DNA of 64,000 nucleotides from Chrysemys picta bellii (Eukaryota > Chordata > Testudines > Emydidae): positions 8,928,998-8,992,997 of the forward strand of contig NC_088791.1 in NCBI RefSeq assembly GCF_011386835.1. Direction: 5' to 3'. Below, one piece after another: positions 33,481 to 46,045 of the stretch (positions are counted from its first letter, which is position 1; each line of letters starts with the position of its first letter). The notes under the pieces were generated by a model. It was given only the letters and a program-made list of their open reading frames with translations, was not told the DNA's origin and searched no databases. A program made the translations under genes and the position numbers.

Positions 33481-36407
33481 GACTACAAAGATCACCAAAA
33501 AAAGTAATCTCTCTCTCTCTCTCGTATACAGATGTCAGAGCTCAACATCCAGGGCCCTGGACCAGAAAAGTAATGATTTTCCATCTCCTATTAATCCAAA
33601 ATCCAGAAAGCTCCACAAGGGTTAAATTGTATCTGTCCACACACAATGTTCGATTGCCCTAGTTATTTAAGGAAAGGGAAGGGGGGGGGAAAACATTCCG
33701 CTGAGATTCCAAGGGGGTGCGATAGTGAAGGTCTGTGAAGTGACAATCACTAATGACTTTTGACAATTTGACTTGTTTCTGTGTTAAGCTGCTGGGACCT
33801 GCCACAAAACACAGGACAGTTTTAGCTAATGTCCATGAGTGACAATGACATCCTCTTCTCTCCAAGCCAATTTCTCTGTGCCTGATGCTAATTCCAACAA
33901 GAGAGGGATTTACACCTATTAAGCTCTATACAAATGTACTGTCAGTCCCAGTTATCTCAGTTTGATTTTGTATGGAAGGGGAAAAAATAATTACATTTAA
34001 AATTTCTTTAAAATAAAATTCGCAAGGCCAGCTGAAGTATACACAACATCATGTCTTTCATAAGATCTACTTAAATATTAGAAGTTTAAAACAGTCATTT
34101 AAAAAACAACAACACACATTGTGTCATCTTTAGAGGCTTTACTAAGAAAGAAAAAAATCTGCCACTTTTGATTAGTTCACAGGCGATCTTTATCTCTTTT
34201 CTCAACATGTGTTAAATTAGATGAACAAGCATTTTTTTAAAATGCCATTTGTTAGCTAAATTTCATCTAGTTTGTGACAGTACAAATCCCATCATCAGAG
34301 CGTACATGCATGCCACCCTTCTGGAAAGAATGCTCATTTTTTGCATATATTTAAATAATTTAATTGAAGACTGACATTTAAAATAAAATAGACACCAAAC
34401 ATCCTGTCTTCACTCATCTTACATTTGGTGTGTTCCACTAATCTGAATAAGTCTCATATCCAAATGGGCCTGGAATCCAAATAATTCAGATAATGATGCT
34501 TTTATTTTATATCAAGGTTTGCAACACGACAATGGACAGAATGTAAACAGGTGTAGCTCACTATTGTTAATGCCATCAGCTGCGATCAATTTCTGTGGTG
34601 CTCATAGAACTGCATCATGTCCTTCCATCACATTCCATTTAACTAGTACCATATTTGGGGAATTCAACATTTCACGGCAAAGTTACAGAACTGTATAAGG
34701 GCACTGGTATCCATGTTGTCAAAAATAGAGGTCAATGGTATGATGGGCAAAAATGTACATGTGGAATTGCACCAGGCATGGAACTGAGCAAACTGATTTT
34801 TCTATTCAGTTGCAGAACTGAAAAATAATTTAAAAATGGTTAGCTTTGAACCAAATTCTTTGTTTTTTATAGCATACCAAAAATGTGTGTGGGTGGTTTG
34901 TTTTGTTTAGTTTTTTTTTTTAGAATTCCAAACCAAAATAAAAACACCCCAAAACACTTAGTCTGGGTCAATTTAAACTGACATTTTGTTTCACAAATGT
35001 CATTTCAAAGCAAAATGTCTAGACAGTTCATCGTGAAAATGTCAGAAGGAACTGTTTTGACATTTCCTCTTTTTTTCAGCCAAAACAATTCACTCAATCT
35101 GACCCAAACACTGAACAAAATTCACCAGCTCTATCCAAGATTATGTACACCATGGAAATGATGGTGCACGCACCTCTGGTAATTCTACATCAACACGGCT
35201 AGGTAGGAATCAATTTAGTCATTTGTAGAAACAGTTGAGGTGGATACAAATTGGAATATCTGTCCCATTTATTACTCTCTGCCATCAATTTTGGTACACA
35301 GTTTGGGACCACTCTACCTGAAAGACCAGCTCTCTCCTGTCAGAGACCACCACAGCTGAGATCAGCGGAGGCAATCGAGGTGGAGGTCCCTTACGTGTAA
35401 ATGGAATGAAGCTCCCTGTAGACTGTTTTCTGCAAGACGCCCTCAATTCTGAAACTCAACAAGTACACGCATAGCAGCCGGAAATAACTCACATTCGTAA
35501 ACCTTGAGGGCATGCTTCATGGCCTTTCTATTTCTCCTGAGCTTTTGGGACGATGTGAAGTCATAGGGAGAATAGATGGGGTATTTTTTTCACATTCTCT
35601 AGCTAGTTGGTTTGATTTTAATTTTTGAAGGATGTCACATTTTACTTGTTGTGCAAGTGTCTAGGATTGCTGGGAGGCCAATTTTTGTAACAAATATATA
35701 TTGTAAATATAAACAGAGAGATTGAGACTGAGTACATATACACAGTACAATAAATCCCAGTGTGTATTTTGACTACATACTACCTGCAATAGCTAACACA
35801 TGGTAAGTGCCTTTTCATGGTGACTGTCATACTGAATCCTGCCTTTAAGTGAAGTCTTACATTCGCCAATAAATCAACATAGCTCCATCTGCTGCTATAA
35901 AGTGCTATAAAGCCTTAGCCATTCTTCTCAGCAGCTACCATTTTCAGTTCAAAGTTCTTACTTACATTATTTTAAAAACCATACGCAAACATCTTAAGAG
36001 AAACTTGGATGTACTGATAATACCTTATGAGAATGAGCCACACAGTGCATTGTTCTGTTCTTATGAATGACAATCACCAATGAAATCTGCTGCTGTCCTC
36101 CATCAAACTGATTGCAGAAAGACAACTAGTCGTTGCTCTGTCCACAGATTTGAGCCCCAAAGACAACTGTCTTTTTTTTTTTTAAACAGAAAACCATTTT
36201 TAAACAGAGAACCATAAGTGTACACGGTACTCTTTAAAAAAGTGCATTAAAAGATATGTCCTCAAGAGCATGAAATGTAAACACAAGGATGAAGCACATG
36301 GAAACAATGGCTAGTGGTGTCTAGACATGAACACAATGAATGTATATTAGAAATATGCCCGGATTAAATGTGATGATCAGTGATAATCAGACCATCAATG
36401 AAATCAA
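33481..36407. other. AT-rich DNA, no gene recognised
   Basis: Contains a (TC)n run at 33507-33524, a poly-T at 36172-36183 and, at about 34790-35110, a GAAAATGTC/GACATTTTC-rich stretch that looks like an old foldback repeat. No supportable gene. Confidence 0.4.
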
Positions 36408-36409
36408 TA

Positions 36410-36553
36410 CAGTAACTCCTCACTTAACGTTGTAGTTATGTTCCTGAAAAATGCGACTTTAAGTGAAACAATGTTAAGCGAATTCAATTTCCCCATAATA
36501 ATTAATGTAAATGAGGGGGTTAGGTTCCAGGGAAATTTTTTTCACCAGACAAA

Positions 36554-36625
<72 letters not shown>

Positions 36626-37338
36626 AAGTTTTAAACAAACACTTTAATACTGGTACACAGTGACGATGATTGTGAAGCTTGGTTGAGGTGGAGGAGTCAG
36701 AAAGTGGGATATTTCCCTTACTGCTAAATGATGAACTAGCAATTGGCTGAGCCCTCAAGGGTTAACTCTCTCTTTACAGAAGGCAGCAGGAATGGAGGGA
36801 GATATGCGCATTTCTCTTAAGTACACTGCCTTGTTAATTAGATCAGCTTGCTGAGACACTGCTGCTGCAAGCTCCCTCCGTCCTGAGGTCCTGAGTCCTG
36901 GTCTGTCCCCCCGCTCTATGGAAGATGGGGTAAGCAGGGTGCAGGAGCAGGGGGAGGGGGACAACCTGACATTAGCCCCCCTCTTCCTTCCCTCCTCCCC
37001 CCCGCACAGCAAGCAGGAGTCTCAGGGAGCAGCTCCAAGACAGAGGGCAGGAGCAGCACATGGCAGTGGGGGGAGGGACACAGCTGAACTGCAGGCAGCT
37101 GCTGCACAGGGAACTTAGGGTAGCGGGGAGCTGATAGGGGGGCTGCCGGTCCACCCTGGTTCCAAGCCCCCACCAGCTAGCTGCAATGAGCTGCTCTTCC
37201 TGCAAGCAGTGGACAAAGCAGGCGGCTGCCAAACAACGTTAGAAGGGAGCATTACACAACTTTAAACGAGCATGTTCCCTAATTGATCAGCAACTTAACA
37301 ACGAAACAACCGGGACGACTTTAAGTGAGGAGTTACTG
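36410..37338. mobile_element. Mariner/Tigger-like non-autonomous transposon, copy 1
   Basis: Perfect 18-bp terminal inverted repeats CAGTAACTCCTCACTTAA and TTAAGTGAGGAGTTACTG, bordered by TA at 36408-36409 and 37339-37340, the TA target duplication of Tc1/mariner elements. The 929-bp body holds a (TA)n(CA)n microsatellite and a GC-rich part but no transposase. ORFs at 36755-37232 are frames in the GC-rich part. Confidence 0.9.
36559..36622. repeat. (TA)n(CA)n microsatellite
   Basis: About 18 TA units run into about 13 CA units within the mariner-like element. The same position in copy 2 (47133-47233) has a different expansion. Confidence 0.95.
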
Positions 37339-37340
37339 TA

Positions 37341-38406
37341 CTGAAAAGGTTTTGCAAAGCGGTGGATTTTAACAGAGGACTTAAAGAGAAAAGGGAGAGC
37401 GCTCAGTGAGTCGGAAACTGTTCCAAGTCTAAGGGGTGGTATGAAAGAAGCTGTGAAGGAGGAGACAAAGGGAATGTTTAGAAGCCAGGATAACACAGTA
37501 GTATGAGGCATGGAACTCTGGTGTTGCAAAGAAAGCAGAGTACGGCAAATCCAACAATCTATAGATTCCTTGCAATTAACTAATTTCTATCAGAATGCTA
37601 CTTCTGAATAGCAATTTGATTTTCAACTTGGAGTAATGATTTATGTGAGGCAATGGCTCAATCTGATCCTCATGGTGAATTCCAAGGCCAATTTTCATTA
37701 AAATCAACCGTCTGGTGTATTAATAGGGATGATTTATCCATGATGAACTAATTGCAATGATTAACTGGCGGTGCCTCATAAATACAGATGAGCAGTTCTT
37801 CTGGACTGCAGCGTGGTGAAGGAACCTCATCTCCACCTTTTGTGGAGGTGAAACAAGGATGGCTTATTTCCTCCCCCCTCAGCTTTATACAAGTTCAGAA
37901 AATGTAAACTTTCCTACTCTGTTCAGCAGAGTTTTGATCTTCTCTGCTGTGAGCTATCCATTGCCTGGACCCTAACTAAACCAGGGCTCTCTGAGAATGC
38001 TGTCAGTCATTTTCATTTAAAAAAAAAAAAAAAAACTGGCAAAAGGATGGGTTTTTTTTACCTGAAGCTCTTGGGACTTATTAGAAGAAAACCAAGTCTG
38101 ATGGTTCTTTGAATCTTTGTTCCTTCTTGTTGCATTTCATGTTATTTGTAGAATCTCTGAGTTACCTTTATAATCACAATAAGTATATTGGTGTAATATA
38201 TCTCTTGTCCACTGAACTAGTTACATGCCTTATCCAGAACTAAAAGGCACCAATCCAAATATCCCAAGCATCAGGACACAGATATTTGCTAGGAAGCTTA
38301 GATAGGAGCAGCCCTTATCTCAGAAGGGCTATAACATTTTATGGAGTGCCAGCATATGGAACCAGATGTCTTTTTTCTTGTAAAATACTCACTTTTCCCA
38401 GGATTA
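37341..38406. other. Non-repetitive DNA, no gene recognised
   Basis: Includes an A run of 19 at about 38017-38035. The 37620-37800 stretch is rich in ATTA/TAAT words and could be a conserved element, which I cannot test. Confidence 0.35.
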
Positions 38407-38414
38407 CTGCAGAG

Positions 38415-40146
38415 CAGAGGGGATAAAAATCAATTATTTAAAAAAAAATTTTTTTTTTAAATCTGATTTTTTTTATTTAAATCTGATTTTTTAATAAAAT
38501 GCTTTTTGAGGAAAAACCCAATCTAAAGATCGTTTTAATTAAGATACATTATAGCTCAAAGATATCTCATCATGGAATAGGGATTATAAATTCTAATTCT
38601 ATAGTATGAGACTATATATTCATGTAATGTTTAAGAAAAGTTTTGTAAATGAGTTCCAATAGTTCATGGATTAGGGATCCAATTTTATGGGGGTTCAGGG
38701 GCTACTGTATAGATTATTTAGGTTAATCTTTCAATCTACCCAATGGGGCTCAGTGCTCAGTCTAGAAGATTCCATTATAGATGCTTAGTTTTGCAGTTCT
38801 CAAACTGTCAATTTGTGTCTCCAGAGATAATATGCTTGTTAAACAGCAAACATGTTTTTAAATAAATAAATAAAATATATAGAGGTGAGAAATAACAGAC
38901 CTCAACCCTATTGACCCTCTGCAAATTTGTGTACAGAGTCAATCCCTTACCTCTCTCTAAAAGTGCAAAGTTTTAAAAAGTTCAACAAATAGAAGCTTGT
39001 TGGGAGCAGAATAGATCTGGACAAGGAGAAGAAGTCTGGAGATGAATGCAAGAAGGGAGGGACCGGCAGTAGAAACAAAAGTGAAACTGAGCAGTATATT
39101 CCAGAAGTCTTGAGGTCTTTCTGAGCGTAGCCTTCATTGATTTGAGATCTACCATACCATTCTTTCACTAGAAGGGAAAATCTATAATAGTAGCAGGCCA
39201 TAAGAGAGACCCAGTTTGGGAATAAGAACCATTCAAAAAAAATTTGTCTGCTGACGATGTTTTAAAGAAAGTCACACCAGTGAACTGGTGGAAGTCATTT
39301 AAGCACATGGATTCAGAGATTGTGATAATCTCACTTTTAACAGCAGTAGCTTCTTCTGACGGTGTAGAAAGAGAGACTATTTTCTTCCTTTGGACGAATT
39401 CATTCCAAATTGAGAAATTGTTTGGGAAGTGAAAAAGCAGGAAAGGTGGTTTTTCTTTTCCAGATTATGAACAAACAGGAAAATGAAGGTGAAGACGACT
39501 GAGTTAGCTGCAGAAGCCAATATTTTAAGTTTCTCGTGTTGACCTGGCTGACAGTCAATTTAATTCTTTTTTAAATATCTGATTTAACTATTTTAGTTAA
39601 AAACAATTTTAACACAAACAAACCTGATTTTAAAAAACTTGAATGTTTAACTAAATTCAAAAATTCTTATGCTTGTTTTGTTAAAATATTATGTTTGCTG
39701 CTGAAGAAAAAAATCCAGAATACATAAAGTTGTTGTTTTAGTTAAATAAAACAATTTAAAGGTCTGTCTGGTGATCTCCTCCTCCTAATACAGCCTGGCA
39801 AGAAAATCCTCCAAATATTAATGATTAACCTGTTGAATTGGAGATAGTTCACCTCCCAATTACTTCATAAATATCTGCTTCAATTACCTTTGGTAAATGA
39901 AATAACCAATCATTTATTTTGTGATATAGCTGTAAAACTAATCTGAAAAGTTTTCAAAACAAATCACTTTAAAAATGTATAGTGTTTACCTTCTAAAAAT
40001 GAAACCTACCTCTATCTCTGAGTTTTGAAGAAGATGTATTAAGGTTATAACAACCAACAAGAATGCACTTTTATGTAGAAATCCATGATTAAATCGAGTC
40101 TTCCTGACTAGTGATTTAAATCATGATTTAAATCAAATCCACCCTG
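38415..40146 (+). mobile_element. hAT-type transposon relic
   Basis: Flanked by CTGCAGAG at 38407-38414 and 40147-40154, an exact 8-bp TSD. Ends are CAGAGGGGATAAAAATCAAT and (reverse) CAGGGTGGATTTGATTTAAA, a diverged hAT-type inverted repeat. The 1732-bp body contains transposase remnants near 39244-39502. Both ends are rich in GATTTAAATC-like words. Confidence 0.85.
39244..39502 (+). pseudogene. hAT transposase C-terminal remnant
   Basis: The first frame (39244-39432) gives VTPVNWWKSF..., then ISLLTAVASSDGVERE, matching the hAT dimerisation region (WW, hydrophobic core, SS-x-x-ER). After a frameshift, the frame from 39437 gives AGKVVFLFQIMNKQENEGED and stops with TGA at 39500-39502. The region would have been the C-terminal oligomerisation domain of a cut-and-paste transposase; the catalytic core is not recognisable upstream. 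Broken by at least one frameshift and a stop, so inactive. Confidence 0.7.
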
Positions 40147-40154
40147 CTGCAGAG

Positions 40155-40829
40155 ATAATGGGATTCCTAAAAATCTCCAAATGATTAACACGACAAAGCA
40201 GCAGAGACAGTATTTGATCATGAGTATCTTTTACGGGACATACAGCACCTTTAGCATGCATTTGCTGTAACCTTTTCATTCTGTGAGAAGGCAACCAGCC
40301 CAGCCAATACAACACCTTAATAATAGATGCACTTCACTGTTCAGAGGCATTACCACATCATTTAGTGCCCCTGGAACAAACACTCCATTAGTTTTAAGTA
40401 CTATAACAGTATTGGTGCTTTAGCCTCCATAAAAAAATAAAAAATGGTAAAGCGTTTGGGTTCTTCTATCTTGCAACATTTATTTCATAGTCACTGCAGA
40501 AAAAACAAAACACCAGTTGGAAGATACAAATAGGTCTAAGTCAGTGACATTAAATTATTATTTAGCTTTCAAAACCTCAAGTTGCCACTATCAAGAGGAA
40601 AAATTGAATTTAAAGGGTCCATTTCACAAATTAAATTCTGGCTGTATTTTATTGTCCATATTTTTCACAGAAGCAAAACTATTTATTGGTGCCCATACCC
40701 TAAAAGAAATGTCTACAGTACTCAAACAATCTGTGATTCACTGGGAATGCTTCATCACACAATGTCTATGAAAGGAAATATGCTTTCAACTGACTATAAA
40801 ACAAAAGTAAAAAAGGCAAAATAATAATA
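40155..40829. other. No gene or clear repeat recognised
   Basis: AT-rich DNA; the overlapping ORFs at 40517-40824 carry no domain. Confidence 0.4.
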
Positions 40830-41010
40830 ATTAGCACTTAGATAAGGTTATCCCTCTACAGATAAAGTGCTTAATAGGAGAATAAGTATCAGTATCCTCA
40901 ATTTAGAGATAGGAAAACAAAGGCAAAAGAGGTTAAATGTGTCAAGATCACACAGCAAGTCCAGGGCTAGTACTAATCCTATGCTCTCTCCACTTGACCA
41001 CTCTATCTCT
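40830..41010 (-). repeat. MIR/CORE-SINE relic
   Basis: ATTAGCACTTAGATAAGG...CAATTTAGAGATAGGAAAAC...AGATCACACAGCAAGTCCAG is a diverged reverse MIR. Confidence 0.6.
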
Positions 41011-41760
41011 AGGTGGGGGAAAGGCTGACCATCAAACTGACCAGAGGCCTTCAGAGTTTGCCCCAGACCCATAGGCCTGTGTGACATTTTAACATAGATT
41101 ACAATTGAAGAAGAGAATATTGGAACAAGCCAGAATAAGACTCATATCACTGGATTGAAAAGAATGCCTGAAAATACGTACAGAACCAGTACAATAGAGC
41201 TAAATTATATTTATTGCCTTGGAAGAGGCATTATGGTGCCACCAAAATGAGCACACATTTGCAGGTCTAGTAGCATTAATATGCATCACTACTTTGGCTG
41301 AGACCAGATACAAACACACAATCCTCTTACATAATCCATTCCTTCTACAAGAAAAAAAAATCATCTCCGCATGAGACAAAGCAGAGAGACCACTGTTGGA
41401 TATTAGAATTAAATAATGTCATAAGGATACTTGAAACTAGAGTCACAAACAAAAGAGAGTTCCTGCCCCGAAGAAGTTCACTATCTTACTTCAGATATAA
41501 AGTAAGCGATAACCACTGTAATGGGGTGGTGTAAGGAAACAGGACAAGAAGGCTTACAACAACAAGATTATGTGATTGGCTTTCATGCATTAGGGTACAT
41601 GTTGATATGGAAGCACGTGTGCATGACCATGAGGACCATGCCCCTTTGATCTCTAGTTCATACCTAATTGAACTCCTGTCACGAATTCTCTGTGACACTT
41701 CCATGTGGCTAGAATCTCGCTGTGGGTATTGTAGGATGTGCTTATGAGCACTAGCCATTG
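41011..41760. other. No gene or clear repeat recognised
   Basis: No feature supportable; the minus ORF 41486-41764 ends in the CR1 tail and has no domain. Confidence 0.4.
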
Positions 41761-42575
41761 TCATAGAATCATAGAATCATAGAATATCAGAGTTGGAAGG
41801 GACCTCAAGAGGTCATCTAGTCCAACCCCCTGCTCAAAGCAGGACCAATTCCCAGCTAAATCATCCCAGCCAGGGCTTTGTCAAGCCGGGCCTTAAAAAC
41901 CTCCAAGGAAGGAGATTCCACCACCTCCCTAGGTAAGCCATTCCAGTGTTTCACCACCCTCCTAGTGAAATAGTTTTTCCTGATATCCAACCTGGACCTC
42001 CCCCACTGCAACTTGAGACCATTACTCCTTGTTCTGTCGTCTGCCACCACTGAGAACAGCCGAGCTCTATCCTCTTTGGAACCCCCCTTCAGGTAGTTGA
42101 AGGCTGCTATCAAATCCCCCCTCATTCTTCTCTTCTGGAGACTAAACAATCCCAGTTCCCTCAGCCTCTCCTCATAAGTCATGTGCTCCAGACCCCTAAT
42201 CATTTTTGTTGCCCTCCGCTGGACTCTTTCCAATTTTTCCACATCCTTCTTGTAGTGTGGGGCCCAAAACTGGACACAGTATTCCAGATGAGGCCTCACC
42301 AATGTCGAATAAAGGGGAACGATTACGTCCCTCGATCTGCTGGCAATGCCCCTACTTATACAGCCCAAAATGCCGTTAGCCTTCTTGGCAACAAGAGCAC
42401 ACTGTTGACTCATATCCAGCTTCTCGTCCACTGTGACCCCTAGGTCCTTTTCTGCAGAACTGCTACCTAGCCATTCGGTCCCTAGTCTGTAGCAGTGCAT
42501 GGGATTCTTCCGTCCTAAGTGCAGGACTCTGCACTTGTCCTTGTTGAACCTCATCAGGTTTTTTTCGGCCCAATC
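41761..42575 (-). mobile_element. CR1 LINE 3' end, 5'-truncated
   Basis: On the minus strand, coding from [21 protein letters not shown] to LAGMI is followed by the 3' UTR and the (ATTCTATG)n end, which appears on the plus strand as TCATAGAATCATAGAATCAT. Same subfamily as 17787-18316. No TSD was found. Confidence 0.93.
41856..42575 (-). CDS. CR1 ORF2 C-terminal fragment
   Basis: About 239 open codons: [72 protein letters not shown] and the terminal LAGMI. It covers the region after the catalytic palm of the reverse transcriptase, so the polymerase and endonuclease active sites are absent. The first ATG at 42554 is inside the LINE and is not a native start. Intact reading across its length suggests a fairly young insertion. 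Confidence 0.87.
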   Translation of the reverse strand, partial: DWAEKNLMRFNKDKCRVLHLGRKNPMHCYRLGTEWLGSSSAEKDLGVTVDEKLDMSQQCALVAKKANGILGCISRGIASRSRDVIVPLYSTLVRPHLEYCVQFWAPHYKKDVEKLERVQRRATKMIRGLEHMTYEERLRELGLFSLQKRRMRGDLIAAFNYLKGGSKEDRARLFSVVADDRTRSNGLKLQWGRSRLDIRKNYFTRRVVKHWNGLPREVVESPSLEVFKARLDKALAGMI

Positions 42576-42789
42576 TTAGTTTTTGTGAGTGAGCATGCAC
42601 CAAAACATGGTTGCATAACTAGACACGCCATGATTGTTTATAGGGATTCAAGCAGTGACCTTCAGAACCAAACACACAGATCTCTATCACTCTCTGTGAT
42701 GACCAAGGTGCATGGATAGATGCAGTAATGGTTCATTATACATGCACATGAGGCAAAAGTTACTTCACTACCAGAATACTAAATAACAG

Positions 42790-42930
42790 GTAGCATTGTA
42801 TCCCATTTTATAGATGGCAAACTGAGGCACAGTGCAATTAAGTGACCTGCCCAGAGTCACACAGGGAATCGGTTTTAGGGCTGGGAACACAACCCAGATG
42901 AATGATCCCTTGTACTAGGCTGCTTTGACC
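42790..42930 (-). repeat. MIR/CORE-SINE relic
   Basis: TCCCATTTTATAGATGGCAA...CTGAGGCACAGTGCAATTAA...GTGACCTGCCCAGAGTCACA is the reverse MIR core. Confidence 0.78.
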
Positions 42931-43022
42931 ATCAAACCACACACCATGATCTATCTTTCCAAACGGAGAACACTTGACACATTGGGGAAGAAAATCCATG
43001 TTGAAAATGCTCACAATTTTCA

Positions 43023-43044
43023 CAACCAACCAACCAACCAACCA
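43023..43044. repeat. (CCAA)n microsatellite
   Basis: About five copies of a CCAA/AACC tetramer. Confidence 0.9.
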
Positions 43045-44135
43045 CTCAAAGAATTGCCTGGTAAGGTTTTAATATAGATGGGGGATAAAACAGAGAATTC
43101 ATCTGTATTTTATTTCATTCACACAAACGCTGATCAGCATTATAAGTATAGCAAGTAAATGACAGACAAATGACTGTTGCTACCAAAATACCAAATGTAA
43201 ATTATAAACATTCAGGTAACAGTGAGTTCAGAATTACCGGAGCATTTTCCATCGGACATACCAACATATAAACCTCACAGCCATCTGCTGCAAAAAGCCA
43301 TGTATCTTTCCTCTTTGACTTCTTCTCTCACAATGTTCTGTCCCATCTAAAGTTTAGTTTTAAAGGTCAAGATGGAAGAATTCAGTTGCATTAAAGGAAA
43401 AAATAGATATTTACTTTAAACGACAGTTAATTAGGGGGCAAAAAGAATCACATCTGCCTGCTGCTTTTTTCCCTGTAATACTTGGCACTATTTGATTTTG
43501 CTGCAGTTGTATCCAGGATACCGGCTCTAACAACTCCTTAACTAAAATATCAATTTCATTCAACTACCTTTCCAGACAAACCAACAAACAAAAAATTTAC
43601 ATAAGAGCTCCAGCTTCTCGGTCGTGGATTAAAAAAGGAATGGCAGAAAATGCTATTCAACTTGTTATTTTGTGAGCACTATTAAGTTCAAAGGAATCAA
43701 AATCCAGAACAAGGATGTCCCTTTCCCTTTCATATCCCCACCAGGCCACCTTGCTTTAAAATGCATTTAAATCAGCCAAAGGGGTGGGAAGAAGAGCAGA
43801 GGTGCATTTAGAGGCAAGAAAATTACATTATTTAAACCAACCCAGCCACAGATCAAAAGCTGAAGTGTAGGACAGCAATTTAGCTTGAGTATGATCAAAT
43901 GGCACTTTGGATCATACAGCCAGTTGTCATTTCAAAAACATTTACAAGATGGGAAAAACAGAGGATTGTATAATTTTAATGTAAAATCCAGCATCTATGT
44001 GCAAGTTGCCATGGGGTTATACCGTATTTTATGCAGTACTTAATCATCTGCAAATAGCTTTATAAACAGAGAGAAAAAATACAGGTCCCTATCATGAAGA
44101 GTTGACAATATGGACAAATGTTATCTATCAGACTT
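43045..44135. other. No gene or clear repeat recognised
   Basis: AT-rich DNA with no ORF or repeat I can name. Confidence 0.4.
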
Positions 44136-44345
44136 ATATGGCCCCCATTACCAAAATATCTGAGCACCTCACAGACTTTAACGTATTGAGTCTTACAACA
44201 CCTCTATGAAGTAGGGAACTTCTATTATACCCATTATTCTCCCAAGGCAGATTAAGTGACTTGCATGAGGTCACACAGGAAGCCTTGGACAGAGGACTGA
44301 CAGCTCCCAGGCTAGCACCCTAAACACTGGACCATCCTTCTCTCT
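44136..44345 (-). repeat. MIR-like SINE, near full length
   Basis: Runs TATATGGCCCCCATTACC, CTGAGCACCTCACAGAC, a core with TGACTTGCATGAGGTCACAC, and CAGGCTAGCACCCTAAAC. The same family recurs at 33300 and 63345. Confidence 0.75.
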
Positions 44346-44587
44346 TCTGACAAAGATGCAGGAAAAAGGATGCGACTTTTAAAATAACCTACAAGGAATG
44401 AAACGATTGATTGAGGGATTGTGGAGAAAAATGAGACTTTAGGAGTGATTTGAAAGAGGGGAGAAAAGCTTCCTGGAGCTCATGAAGTATATTCACAAAA
44501 CTTCCTGTGTGAAAGAGCTCCTGTATGCTACATATAAAATTAAAGGAAGCTACATTGTCCAAGAGAGAGAACTCTAAAAGCTATGAT

Positions 44588-44700
44588 GTACTGTGGTCTA
44601 GTGGTTAGATCAGGGGGCTGAATATCTGGATTCTGATCACTGGCCTGACTCTGACGTATGTGTCCTGGGGCAAGTCAGTTAGTCTCCTTAAATCTAATAT
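44588..44700 (+). repeat. MIR-like SINE relic, forward
   Basis: GTACTGTGGTCTAGTGGTTA (a tRNA-like start) followed by GGGGCAAGTCAGTTAGTCTC; forward MIR order. Confidence 0.65.
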
Positions 44701-45341
44701 TCAACAAATTACCTGAACCCAGATTAAGATTATCTGAATTTTAAATGAGTCCCAGGAACCCAAAATCCATACAGAATGTTTCAGATGCCCCACCAATACG
44801 TCAGATAATCAGGGTTTACATGTACAGAGTAATAAACCTCACACTGCGGTGTGGTGAGGTTTAATTAATTGATGTCTGTAAAGGGCTTGAAAACATCAGA
44901 TGAAAGGAGTCACGGAAATACCAAGTAATAGTATGCAATTACTATTAGAGCTGTCAATTAATCGCAGTTAACTCACACTATTAACTCAAAAAAATTAATC
45001 ATGATTAAAAAATTGTGATTAATCACATTGTTAAACAACAGAATACCAATTGAAATTTATTAAATATTTTTTGATGTTTTTCTACATTTTCAAATATATT
45101 GATTTCAATTACAACACAGAATACACATTGTATAGTGCTCACTTTATATTATTTTTATTACATATTTTTGCACTGTAAAAATGATAAAAGAAATAGTATT
45201 TTTTAATTCACCTCATACAAGTACTGTAGTGCAATTTCTTTATCATGAAAGGGAAACTTACAAATGCACGTTTCTTTGTTACATAACTGCACTCAAAAAC
45301 AAAACAATGTAAAACTTTAGAGCCTACAAGTCCACTCAGTC

Positions 45342-45560
45342 CTACTTTTTGTTCAGCCAAACGCTAAGAGAAACAAGTTTGTTTACATTTATGGGAGATA
45401 AAACTGCCCACTTCTTAATTAAAATGTCACCTGAAAGTGAGAACAGGCGTTCATATGGCACTGTTGTAGCTGGTGTTGCAAGATATTTACGTGCCTGATG
45501 CGCTAAAGATTCATATGCCTCTTCATGCTTTGGCCATCGTTTCAGAGGACATGTTTCCAT
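45342..45560 (-). pseudogene. hAT transposase dimerisation-domain remnant, left half
   Basis: The minus frame reads CPLKRWPKHEEAYESLAHQA, then ARKYLATPATTVPYERLFSL, followed by NVNKLVSLSVWLN. This matches the conserved C-terminal hAT dimerisation region (LA-x-x-x-LA-T-P-A-T-x-V-P-x-E-R-x-FS). The catalytic core is absent on this side. It keeps a stop-free frame of 72 codons but is only the end of the protein. Confidence 0.8.
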
Positions 45561-45615
45561 GCTGACAACGCTCGTTAATAAAATAATATGTTAATTAAAT
45601 TTGTGACTGAACTTC

Positions 45616-46045
45616 TTGGGGAAGAATTGTATGTCTCCTGCTGTTTTACCCACATTCTGCCATATATTTCATGTTGTAGCAGTCTCGGATGATAACCCAG
45701 CACCTGTTGTTCATTTTAAGAACACTTTCACTGCAAATTTGACAAAATGCAAAGATACCAATGTGAAATTTCTAAAGATAACTACAGCACTGCACCCAAG
45801 ATTCAAGAATCTGAAGTGCCCTACAAAATCTGAGGGATGAGGTATAGAGCATGCTTTCAGAAGTCTTAAAAGAGCAACACTCTGATGTGGAAACTACAGA
45901 ACCCAAACCACCAAAAAAGAAAATTAACCTTCTGCTGGTGGCATCTGACTCAGATGATGAAAATGAACATGCGTTGGTCCGCACTGCTTTGGATCGTTAT
46001 CTAGCAGAACCAGTCATCAACATGGCGGTATGTCCTCTGGAATAG
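45616..46045 (+). pseudogene. hAT transposase remnant, right half
   Basis: Two plus-strand pieces: 45616-45840 ending TTALHPRFKNLKCPTKSEG, and after a frameshift 45851-46045 with LSEVLKEQHSDVETTEPKPP, KKKINLLLVASDSDDENEHA and a CPLE end. These are the hAT segments just before the dimerisation region; CPLE-x-WLKH here overlaps CPLKRWPKH in the left half. The dimerisation part itself is deleted on this side. The two halves thus overlap in the parent protein, so they cannot be a simple inversion of one copy. Confidence 0.72.

Noticed and set aside
34790..35110. Old repeat with GAAAATGTC words, similar in look to 46590-46810
   Set aside because: Similarity by eye is weak and ends are undefined; left as unannotated sequence.
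36755..37232. Several short ORFs in the GC-rich part of the mariner-like element
   Set aside because: They occur inside a non-coding transposon and overlap in three frames.
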